DNA from: SZUA-1377 sp964622255
GTDB lineage: Bacteria; Campylobacterota; Campylobacteria; Campylobacterales; QNZT01
NCBI GenBank assembly: GCA_964622255.1
Contig: CAZUPK010000035.1
Location: forward strand, 1 to 14,766
DNA: 14,766 nt
Direction of reading: 5' to 3'
The position numbers and the translations under genes are program-made. Shown here piece by piece: positions 1 to 6,613 of the stretch. The notes below the pieces were generated by a model. That model worked only from the letters and a program-made list of their open reading frames with translations, did not search any database and was not told where the DNA came from. Position 1 is the first letter of the stretch; each line of letters starts with the position of its first letter.

Positions 1-288
1 CTTGGCTATTAGTTATGAAAAAATGGGATATATTTTTGAAAAGAAGGGAGATTTAACAAAAGCAAAAGAGTTTTATGAAAAATTTATGAACTTAAAAGAA
101 GAATTAGTCAAAACTGATCCAACTAATGCTTCTTTAAAAAATAACTTGGCTATTAGTTATGAAAAAATGGGATATATTTTTGAAAAGAAGGGAGATTTAA
201 CAAAAGCAAAAGAGTTTTATGAAAAAGATTTGAAGCTTACAGAAGAATTAGTCAAAGCTGATCCAACTAATGCATCTTTGAAAAGAGG
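1..288 (+). repeat. Two tandem 144-bp repeat units coding for TPR modules
   Basis: Bases 1-82 are repeated exactly at 145-226, a shift of 144 bp or 48 codons. The second halves (83-144 versus 227-288) differ at about 14 positions, several of which change amino acids. The identity extends through third codon positions, so it reflects recent duplication or gene conversion rather than protein-level constraint alone. The array probably continues upstream of the window. Confidence 0.9.
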
Positions 289-445
289 TTTAGCAGTAAG
301 TTATGTAAAAATCTATAGTGCTACAAATGATAAAGAGTATCTAAAAAAAGCAGTTGAGATTTTTAAACAGATGAAGCAAGATGGAACTTTGCTTCCAACT
401 GATGAGAAGTGGTTGAGACAGTATGAAGAGGAACTTGGGGAGTAG
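2..445 (+). CDS. TPR-repeat protein, C-terminal part (5' truncated by window edge)
   Basis: This is the last 147 codons of a larger gene that begins outside the window. The in-frame TTG at position 2 is almost certainly an internal Leu codon, not a start. The protein consists of 48-residue helical repeats of the type LAISYEKMGYIFEKKGDLTK, followed by an EFYEK helix, EELVK and the linker DPTNASLK. Two full copies are visible (codons starting near 1 and 145) and a third diverges into a capping segment ending at the TAG. The pattern (SYxKxG, GDLxxAxxFYE) is that of tetratricopeptide repeats, which build a superhelical scaffold for protein-protein contacts. The repeats are very Lys/Glu rich. In proteins of this kind the N-terminus often carries a separate effector or signalling domain, which cannot be seen here. 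The TPR call is secure; the cellular role is unknown. Confidence 0.8.
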   Translation: MAISYEKMGYIFEKKGDLTKAKEFYEKFMNLKEELVKTDPTNASLKNNLAISYEKMGYIFEKKGDLTKAKEFYEKDLKLTEELVKADPTNASLKRGLAVSYVKIYSATNDKEYLKKAVEIFKQMKQDGTLLPTDEKWLRQYEEELGE

Positions 446-550
446 GAAACGGGGAGTGGTTCTTAAAAGTCAAGTATAAGTTATCCACATAATTTTTTGA
501 GTATAAAACTTCTTTTCCCATTATTTAGGGGATTTTTTGGACTAAACTAT
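446..550. other. Gene-free AT-rich spacer
   Basis: No coding signal, RNA gene or convincing terminator hairpin is visible between the TPR stop codon and the transposase remnant. It contains a match to the bacterial DnaA-box consensus, TTATCCACA, at 481-489; a lone 9-mer is weak evidence for function. The string ggggatttttt occurs at 528-538 and again at 569-579 beside the homopolymer run, which suggests a small local duplication or the debris of an insertion event. Confidence 0.5.
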
Positions 551-889
551 CTAATTTTTTTTTGGGGGGGGGATTTTTTCAAAGTCTGGAGAGTGATTTT
601 TCAATGAACTGACCGCTCCACTGAAACGCTTGACCCATTTGCGTATAGTATTTCGTGTGGCTTGAAACTCTTTAGCAACAAGACTGATGTTGTTTGTCTT
701 TTTGAAACGCTTGAGCATTGCCAATCTTATCTGTAAGGGTTCTGATGCATCTTTGAGAAAGTCTTTATATGATAAAATATTACTTGCCAACATAGTTCTT
801 ATCCTTTTTTGATGTAAAAATCTTGGATAGATTATACCTACTTGTTTTAGTATCTTTTGATACTTCAAGTGGTTACTATGTTGGTGCAC
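551..889 (-). pseudogene. Truncated transposase-like helix-turn-helix fragment
   Basis: The reading frame opens at a GTG (889) and encodes 112 residues. The central part, about residues 55-90, reads LAMLKRFKKTNNISLVAKEF, then a turn and TRNTIRKWVKRF. That is the homeodomain-like helix-turn-helix seen at the N-terminus of IS481/IS3-type transposases, followed by the usual linker (SSLKNHS). No DDE catalytic core follows. The frame runs into a C9/A9 stretch on the coding strand and stops, and shifting frame at the homopolymer gives only a few more codons. The piece is therefore most likely the surviving N-terminal third of an insertion-sequence transposase. No terminal inverted repeats or target duplications could be recognised. 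It could instead be a small stand-alone DNA-binding protein, but the GTG start has a poorly spaced ribosome site and the C-terminus is low complexity. Confidence 0.6.
555..572. repeat. T9-G9 homopolymer junction
   Basis: Nine T (555-563) are followed directly by nine G (564-572). Long G/C tracts are the classic phase-variable contingency signal in Campylobacterota. This one lies at the 3' end of the transposase remnant: with nine C the coding strand ends IPPPKKN-stop, with eight it ends IPPQKKIR-stop, and with ten it runs 16 codons (IPPPKKKLDSLVQKIP) to a stop. No tract length restores a long product. Confidence 0.75.
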
Positions 890-927
890 TCTCTTTTTGG
901 TTTAGATGATTATAACAAACTTTTAAG

Positions 928-933
928 TATAAT
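928..933 (+). promoter_or_regulatory. Probable -10 box of the pyrG promoter
   Basis: A perfect TATAAT lies 26 bp upstream of the pyrG ATG in an AT-rich tract, which predicts a short leader of about 20 nt. No good -35 hexamer is present at the right spacing. That is usual for sigma-70 promoters of this phylum, which rely on the -10 element and upstream A/T periodicity. The weak ribosome site (ctagg, 946-950) lies 9 nt before the ATG. Confidence 0.5.
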
Positions 934-959
934 AAAAAAAATAAACTAGGTAACAAACG

Positions 960-2594
960 ATGAGCGAACATCAAACAAAATTTATCTTCGTTACAGGTGG
1001 AGTGTTAAGTTCACTTGGTAAAGGTATAGCATCTGCAAGTATTGCTACACTTTTAAAACACTCTGGAAAAAATGTCTCTATGTTAAAGATAGACCCATAT
1101 CTAAATGTGGATCCAGGAACTATGAGTCCTCTTGAACATGGAGAGGTTTTTGTAACCGAAGATGGTGCGGAAACTGATCTTGATATAGGGCATTATGAGA
1201 GATTTTTAGATATATCTTTAGGAAAGCAAAACAACTTTACAACAGGACAAGTTTACTCAACTGTTATAGAAAAAGAAAGAAGAGGGGATTATCTTGGAAA
1301 GACTATACAAGTTATCCCACATGTAACAAATGAGATAAAAGAGAGGATTATAAAAGCCGGTAAGGGTAGGGATATACTTATCGTAGAGGTTGGTGGAACT
1401 GTTGGAGATATAGAGAGTTTACCATTTTTAGAAGCTATCAGAGAGCTTAGAGGAGTGCTTGGTAAGGAAAATACTATGTATATTCACTTAACTTTAGTTC
1501 CTTACCTAAAAGCTGCAGGTGAACTAAAAACAAAACCTACTCAACACTCGGTTCAAGAGTTAAGAAGGATAGGTATATCTCCTCAACTTATCATTTGTAG
1601 AACGGAAGTTCCTTTGACAAAAGAGTTAAAACTAAAACTAGCATCATCTTGCGGAGTTGATAATAACTCTGTTATAGAGGCTCTTGATGCTCCAAGTATT
1701 TATAAAGTGCCACTAAACTTTTTAAAGCAAAATATCCTTACTCCCATCTGTGAGCATTTAAAGCTTGAAAAGTTAGAACCGAAGATGGAAGAGTGGAAGA
1801 GTTTAGTTAAAAATGTAGTAGATCCGTCAAAAGAGGTTACGATAGGTTTTGTTGGAAAATATCTTGAGTTAAAAGAGTCTTACAAATCTCTAACAGAAGC
1901 CTTTGTTCACTGTGGGGCTCATCTTGATACAAAGGTAAACTTAAAGTGGATAGATAGTGAAAAACTAGAAAATACTCCTTGTGATAGTGAGCTTTGTGAA
2001 GTAGATGGTATCTTAGTTGCAGGAGGTTTTGGGTATCGTGGAGTTGAAGGAAAGATAGAAGCTATAAAATATGCAAGAGAGAACAATATCCCATTTTTAG
2101 GTATATGTCTTGGTATGCAACTAACTCTTATAGAGTTTGCAAGAAATGTTTTAGGCATAGAGGATGCTAACTCAGTAGAGTTTGATAAAGAGACAAAAAA
2201 TCCTATAGTTTATCTAATAGATGAGTTTATAGATGCTAGTGGGCAAAAACAACTTAGAACTCACAAAAGCCCACTTGGCGGAACTATGAGGCTTGGAGCT
2301 TATGAGTGTGATACTAAAGATGGCTCACTTTTGCAAAAGGTTTATGGAGCTAAAAAAATAGTTGAAAGACATCGCCATAGATATGAAGCAAATCCGGCTT
2401 TTAAAGAGCAGTTTGAAAAAAATGGACTCATCATAAGTGGAGAGAGTGGTGGTTTGATAGAGGTTGTAGAGCTTAAAGCTCATCGATGGTTTTTAGCAGT
2501 TCAGTTTCATCCAGAATTTACCTCAAGACTACAAAATCCAAATCCTGCAATTTTGGGGTTTGTAAAAGCTGGTCAAACTTACAAAAATGGATAA
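960..2594 (+). CDS. pyrG: CTP synthase (glutamine-hydrolysing)
   Basis: PyrG makes CTP from UTP, ATP and glutamine, the last step of de novo pyrimidine nucleotide synthesis, in the cytoplasm. The 544 residues match the full family length. The N-terminal synthetase domain opens with the P-loop-like VTGGVLSSLGKG (residues 11-22) and contains KIDPYLNVDPGTMSP (43-57) and the nucleotide-site segment EVGGTVGDIES (143-153). The C-terminal glutamine amidotransferase domain has the oxyanion segment GGFGYRG (355-361), the nucleophile Cys383 in GICLGMQ, and the His517/Glu519 pair in AVQFHPEF. All catalytic residues are present, so the gene should be functional. The ATG at 960 begins a canonical N-terminus. 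It overlaps recJ by 8 bp, a pairing also found in Campylobacter and Helicobacter. Confidence 0.98.
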   Translation: MSEHQTKFIFVTGGVLSSLGKGIASASIATLLKHSGKNVSMLKIDPYLNVDPGTMSPLEHGEVFVTEDGAETDLDIGHYERFLDISLGKQNNFTTGQVYSTVIEKERRGDYLGKTIQVIPHVTNEIKERIIKAGKGRDILIVEVGGTVGDIESLPFLEAIRELRGVLGKENTMYIHLTLVPYLKAAGELKTKPTQHSVQELRRIGISPQLIICRTEVPLTKELKLKLASSCGVDNNSVIEALDAPSIYKVPLNFLKQNILTPICEHLKLEKLEPKMEEWKSLVKNVVDPSKEVTIGFVGKYLELKESYKSLTEAFVHCGAHLDTKVNLKWIDSEKLENTPCDSELCEVDGILVAGGFGYRGVEGKIEAIKYARENNIPFLGICLGMQLTLIEFARNVLGIEDANSVEFDKETKNPIVYLIDEFIDASGQKQLRTHKSPLGGTMRLGAYECDTKDGSLLQKVYGAKKIVERHRHRYEANPAFKEQFEKNGLIISGESGGLIEVVELKAHRWFLAVQFHPEFTSRLQNPNPAILGFVKAGQTYKNG

Positions 2595-4167
2595 AAAACT
2601 AACAAAAGAGGATATCGCTAAACTTCTAAAAGAGCGGTTTAAAAAAGATAGTTGTCAAAAGTTAAGTGATATTCCCTCACCAAATCTTTTTAAAGATATA
2701 AAAAAAGCGTCATCCCGTATAAAAGATGCCATAGTAAAAAAAGAAAAGATTGCCATAGTTGGTGACTATGATGCTGATGGGATTATCTCTAGTGTTATTT
2801 TAACAGAGTTTTTTGATGATTTAAAAGTTAGTTATATTCTAAAAATACCAAATAGATTTAACGATGGTTATGGGATAAGTCCAAAAATAGTTCAAAATCT
2901 TAATGTAGATGTCATCATAACGGTAGATAATGGAATATCGGCTATAAAAGCTGGAGAGGTTTGTCAAAAAAAAGGCATAGACTTAATAATCACAGATCAC
3001 CATACTACACCAAAAACTTTGCCAAAAGCTTATGCGATAGTAAATCCTAAACAAAACAGTTGTAACTTTCCATACAGTGAGATATGTGGAGCTCAAGTAG
3101 CTTGGTATCTTGTTGCAAAACTAAAAGAGGAGTTAAATCTAGAGTATAACTTGGCTAAATTTTTAGATATTTTAGCCATAGCGATAGTTGCGGATATGAT
3201 GCCTTTGAAAGATATAAATAGAACTATGGTAAAAACCGGACTAAAGCATCTAAACAAAGCTAATCGACCCTTTTTAAAAGCTATAAAAGCTTTTTATAAC
3301 AAAAAACAGTTTGTAAGTGAAGATATATCATATCTTTTAGCACCTCTTATAAACTCGTCTGGAAGACTTGAAGATGCTATGCTTTCGTATGAACTTATAA
3401 AGGAAAAAGATGAAGATGAAGCTTTTTTGAAACTTGACTACATAGTTATGATAAACAATAAAAGAAAGCTTATAGAGAGTGAACTTTTTGAAAAATCTTT
3501 AGAGATAGTTGACAGTGACAAAGATATCATCATAGCTTGGGGTAAAAAGTGGCACGAAGGTGTTATAGGTATAGTTGCAGCAAGACTGGCAAGAAAGTTC
3601 AAAAAGCCATCTATTGTTTTTTCTGTTGTTGGGGAAAAGGCAAAGGGAAGTGCTAGAAGTGTTGGTGATATAGATATTTTAAAGCATATAACAAAAAATT
3701 CTAACTATCTTTTGGGTTTTGGTGGACACAAAGGAGCAGCTGGAATGAGTATAGAAACAACCAAACTAAAAGAGTTTAAAAAAGCTATGGAAAAAAGTTT
3801 AGCTACTGAATCAAAGGAAAAATTTAAAGAGAAAAAGAGCATCTTAGGTGAGATAGATGTAAATGCTATAGACTTTGAGCTTTTGGATATTTTAGAATAT
3901 TATGAGCCTTACGGAGAAAAAAATCCTAAACCGAGATTTTTAGTAAAAGATGTTTTTGTTAAACAGCAACAACTTTTAGGAAAAGAGCAAAATCATCAAA
4001 AAATAATCATCTCAAACAACTTTACAACTGTGGAATCGATACAGTTTAATCATAAAAAAAGTGTAAAAGATGGTGAAACTATAGCTTTTACTTGCACTAT
4101 AAATAAAAATAGTTTTAGAGGAAGGGTAAATCCTCAACTAATAGTTGATGAGTTAATATTAGATTAA
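2587..4167 (+). CDS. recJ: Single-stranded-DNA-specific 5'-3' exonuclease RecJ
   Basis: RecJ degrades single-stranded DNA 5' to 3' in recombinational repair and mismatch repair, using a two-metal DHH phosphoesterase centre. The 526-residue protein shows the motifs in order: DYDADG (60-65), TVDNG (112-116), TDHH (136-139), ADMMPL (202-207) and LINSSGR (254-260). The DHHA1 nucleic-acid lobe follows, with HEGVIGIVAARLA (323-335), GSARS (354-358) and GFGGHKGAAG (377-386). A C-terminal OB-like region contains YEPYGEKNPKPRF. All metal ligands appear intact. The length is slightly below the roughly 577 residues of E. coli RecJ. The ATG lies inside the last codons of pyrG (8-bp overlap) with no separate ribosome site, so translation is probably coupled to pyrG. 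Confidence 0.96.
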   Translation: MDKKLTKEDIAKLLKERFKKDSCQKLSDIPSPNLFKDIKKASSRIKDAIVKKEKIAIVGDYDADGIISSVILTEFFDDLKVSYILKIPNRFNDGYGISPKIVQNLNVDVIITVDNGISAIKAGEVCQKKGIDLIITDHHTTPKTLPKAYAIVNPKQNSCNFPYSEICGAQVAWYLVAKLKEELNLEYNLAKFLDILAIAIVADMMPLKDINRTMVKTGLKHLNKANRPFLKAIKAFYNKKQFVSEDISYLLAPLINSSGRLEDAMLSYELIKEKDEDEAFLKLDYIVMINNKRKLIESELFEKSLEIVDSDKDIIIAWGKKWHEGVIGIVAARLARKFKKPSIVFSVVGEKAKGSARSVGDIDILKHITKNSNYLLGFGGHKGAAGMSIETTKLKEFKKAMEKSLATESKEKFKEKKSILGEIDVNAIDFELLDILEYYEPYGEKNPKPRFLVKDVFVKQQQLLGKEQNHQKIIISNNFTTVESIQFNHKKSVKDGETIAFTCTINKNSFRGRVNPQLIVDELILD

Positions 4168-4190
4168 TTTAAAAGCACTATCATAATGGT

Positions 4191-5279
4191 ATGAAGAGAT
4201 ATATGATATTATTTTTACCACTCATCGTGATGGCAAAATTTGCTTCAAATAATAGTTGTAAAAGTTGTCATCCACTTATATATGCAGAGTATCAAAGAGC
4301 TATGCATTCAAAATCTACTGTGTTTAAAGATAAAGTTCACAATAGTGCTTGGAAAATATCCCCATCTTATAAAAAAAGACAATACTTTTGTGGAAGATGT
4401 CATACCCCTGCTGATACTACTTTGATGGGAGCTATGGAATATAACCTAACTATGGTGCCGGATATCAACTCCACAACCGGAGGATTGGATGCAGTTTCTT
4501 GCTCTTATTGCCATAGAATACAAGATATAAAACATAGTGAAATACAAAATTATAATATCGTAAATAAAAAAGAAAAGATATATTTTGGAAATCTTAAAAA
4601 TCCTATGAAAAATCCTTTTCACAAAACAGGAACAAATAGAAACTTCAAAAATGGCAATGTCTGCATAGGTTGCCATTCTCACTATAAAAATAGTTACGGA
4701 GTAAATATTTGTTCTACAAATGACCATAACGAGCTTGATAGTGCAAACTGTGTAAGTTGTCATATGCCAAAAGTTTCCGGTAGTCCGTCAAACTTAAATG
4801 AAAGAGAAGAACATAGTTTCCACGGGTTTGCTGGTATTCATAACGATATAAGTATGCTTAGTAAATATGTAAGTATAGAGATACTTAGAGGTATAGATAG
4901 ATTTTTCATAGCGATAAACAATAAATCTCCCCACGCTTTAACCTTGCATCCTATGAGAGTTATGGAACTAAGAGTCTTAGTTATCAGGGATAAAAATGTG
5001 ACAAGATTTGAACCTAAAGATTTTGTAAGACTTTTAGGAGTTGATAACAATATGACCTCTCCTTGGGATGCTAAAGAGCTTATAAAAAATACCTCTATAA
5101 AAGGTAACGAAAAGAGAGTTTCAACATATATGTATGCTTTAAAAGAGGGAGATGTAGTAAATGTTGAACTTGGATACCATCTACTTAATAAAAAAGTCGC
5201 TAAAAGTTTAGGTTTAGAAGATGATGAAAGGCTTAATAAATTTATACTTTTAAGACAGACGATATTCACTATCAAATAA
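4191..5279 (+). CDS. Secreted pentahaem c-type cytochrome
   Basis: The 362-residue protein begins with a short signal peptide (MKRYMILFLPLIVMA, then KF), so it should be exported to the periplasm. Five CXXCH haem-attachment motifs follow: CKSCH (23-27), CGRCH (67-71), CSYCH (104-108), CIGCH (158-162) and CVSCH (187-191). The first context (CxxCHPLIYAEYQRAMHSKS) resembles the cytochrome c554/multihaem nitrite-cycle superfamily. Residues from about 205 to 362 carry no haem motif but do have several His (205-253) that could serve as distal ligands, and look like a beta-rich accessory domain. The electron partner and substrate are not evident. The gene starts 23 bp after recJ without a clear Shine-Dalgarno sequence and has no functional link to it. 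Its last 8 bp overlap the end of the convergent alr gene. The identity as a five-haem cytochrome is firm; the subfamily is tentative. Confidence 0.88.
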   Translation: MKRYMILFLPLIVMAKFASNNSCKSCHPLIYAEYQRAMHSKSTVFKDKVHNSAWKISPSYKKRQYFCGRCHTPADTTLMGAMEYNLTMVPDINSTTGGLDAVSCSYCHRIQDIKHSEIQNYNIVNKKEKIYFGNLKNPMKNPFHKTGTNRNFKNGNVCIGCHSHYKNSYGVNICSTNDHNELDSANCVSCHMPKVSGSPSNLNEREEHSFHGFAGIHNDISMLSKYVSIEILRGIDRFFIAINNKSPHALTLHPMRVMELRVLVIRDKNVTRFEPKDFVRLLGVDNNMTSPWDAKELIKNTSIKGNEKRVSTYMYALKEGDVVNVELGYHLLNKKVAKSLGLEDDERLNKFILLRQTIFTIK

Positions 5280-6249
5280 TAACTCTTTTTATATCTTTGC
5301 TTAACTTAACCAAAATATCATAAGAGATGGTGTTATTTTGTTTTGCTATCTCTTTTGCATCATCTATAAGACAGATCTTATCTTTATTCCCTAAAACCGA
5401 AACCATATCCATAGATATTTTACCTACTAAGTTTGGATAGAGATTTCTTAAAAAGCCATCGCCATAGCCTATGTCATAAGTAGAAACTATGGAGTCTTTT
5501 TCTAAAACTCCAACTCCACCATAACCAACCCTTGAACCCTTTTTTAACTTTCTTGAACTTATCCTCTGTGCAAAAAGTTTTAATACAGGTTTTAACTCAA
5601 ACTCTCCAAAACTTTTTGACATCTGATGATAGCCATATATAGCTATACCACATCTTGCAAAATCATCTTCATAAGAGTTTTTTCTTAAAATAGTTGCAGA
5701 GTTTGCAGAGTGGAAAGTGAGATTTTTGCCAAAATACCTTTTTAACTTTTCTTTTGCTTTTTTCCACTCCTTTTCTTGCCAAAAAAGTTCACTACTAAGC
5801 TCATCAGCACTTCTAAAGTGAGTTAAAGCTCCTTTTATTTTTAGAGAGTTTTTAGAAGCTATTTTGTAAGCTTCTTCTATCTCTTTTATTGTGATACCAT
5901 TTCTATGCATACCGGTATCAACTTTTAAGTGAAGAGTTTGGTTAGCTTTTGCCTCTTTTAGTTTTTCAAGTGAGTTTATAACTAAGATAAATCTATTGTG
6001 ACTAAAGGAGGGATTTAAAACTATTATCTCATCAAAAAAACTTTCTATTTCCAAAGCCTCTTTTTCTGTTTTAACAACAGCTTTTTTTATGCCATACTCT
6101 TTAGATAGTGATGCTATCTCTTTTAATCCGTGACCGTAGGCATTGTCTTTTAAAACAACTGCTTGTTTGTTTTTGCTACCTAGTTTTTTTGTTAAAAAAT
6201 CCAAGTTGTGAAAAAAGTTTTTTTTGCTTATGGTTATGTATGCCATCAT
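5272..6249 (-). CDS. alr: Alanine racemase (PLP-dependent)
   Basis: Alr interconverts L- and D-alanine and supplies D-Ala for peptidoglycan. The 325-residue sequence has the PLP-binding lysine in VVLKDNAYGHG (Lys34), the barrel motif KVDTGMHRNGI (109-119), HSANSA (180-185), RCGIAIYGY (199-207), the catalytic-tyrosine segment SRVGYGG (Tyr243), DIGYGDGF (259-266) and GKISMDM (276-282). It is shorter than the usual 350-380 residues, mainly at the C-terminal beta domain, and has LKDNAYGHG where most homologues have VKANAYGHG. The essential residues are present, so activity is expected. The start is the first of two adjacent ATGs, because ATG at 6249 overlaps the upstream TGA in an ATGA arrangement that implies translational coupling. 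It is transcribed towards the cytochrome gene and overlaps its 3' end by 8 bp. Confidence 0.94.
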   Translation of the reverse strand: MMAYITISKKNFFHNLDFLTKKLGSKNKQAVVLKDNAYGHGLKEIASLSKEYGIKKAVVKTEKEALEIESFFDEIIVLNPSFSHNRFILVINSLEKLKEAKANQTLHLKVDTGMHRNGITIKEIEEAYKIASKNSLKIKGALTHFRSADELSSELFWQEKEWKKAKEKLKRYFGKNLTFHSANSATILRKNSYEDDFARCGIAIYGYHQMSKSFGEFELKPVLKLFAQRISSRKLKKGSRVGYGGVGVLEKDSIVSTYDIGYGDGFLRNLYPNLVGKISMDMVSVLGNKDKICLIDDAKEIAKQNNTISYDILVKLSKDIKRVII

Positions 6250-6485
6250 TTATCTTTTAAATCATAGGTTTGAATAAGCAAAGTTCTTAGTTTTCTTGCT
6301 TGGTAGTCAAGTTTGAAAAATCTTTCATATATATCTTTAGCATCTAGTTTGGGATTGTTGAAAAAGTTAAAACTTCCATCTTTATCTTTTGGTATGTTAT
6401 TGTCCAAATAGTTATAAAACTCATTTCTTATCTCGATAAGTTCTGCATTTTCTTTTTTCACATAATCTTTTTCAAAAGGTAGCAT
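6246..6485 (-). CDS. Hypothetical 79-aa protein coupled to alr
   Basis: I do not recognise this family. The 79-residue product is highly charged (many Lys, Asp, Glu), has no Cys, no signal peptide and no membrane segment, and is predicted soluble. An N-terminal amphipathic helix (about residues 4-30) is followed by a loop rich in Asn, Asp, Phe and Pro (NNIPKDKDGSFNFFNNP) and a C-terminal helix (about 50-75). A good ribosome site (aggag on the minus strand, around 6492-6496) lies 6-7 nt before the ATG, and the stop codon overlaps the alr start in ATGA. These two features make it a real gene and the first cistron of an alr transcript. Its role is unknown. Confidence 0.78.
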   Translation of the reverse strand: MLPFEKDYVKKENAELIEIRNEFYNYLDNNIPKDKDGSFNFFNNPKLDAKDIYERFFKLDYQARKLRTLLIQTYDLKDK

Positions 6486-6613
6486 TTATACTCCTAGATT
6501 TTTGTTGATTTTTAATAACTTTCTTAAGATTTTACCATTTTATTTATATTTTTTGGTTAAAGTTAGTTTTTGGGTAAGATTTACACAATCTAGTGATTTA
6601 GGAGATAGAGTAT
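6486..6613. promoter_or_regulatory. Divergent promoter region between the alr unit and the AAA ATPase gene
   Basis: This 128-bp AT-rich gap separates two divergently transcribed genes and must hold both promoters. For the plus strand, TTGGTT (6553-6558) and TAAGAT (6575-6580) are spaced 16 bp apart, with a leader of about 27 nt. For the minus strand, a TAAAAT -10 candidate occupies 6529-6534 with a leader of about 37 nt and no obvious -35. Both assignments are by eye and tentative. Confidence 0.35.

Noticed and set aside
446..959. Search for terminal inverted repeats and target duplications around the transposase remnant
   Set aside because: Only a 6-bp match (ctaaac at 542-547 against gtttag at 900-905) was found, too short to define element ends.
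4186..4194. ATG-GTA-TGA overlapping the cytochrome start
   Set aside because: A two-codon frame next to the real ATG; it is best explained by chance in AT-rich sequence.
4838..5275. Open frame of 145 codons on the minus strand opposite the cytochrome gene
   Set aside because: It has no ribosome site, its product is a low-complexity Ser/Leu-rich sequence, and it lies wholly antisense to a gene with five haem motifs.
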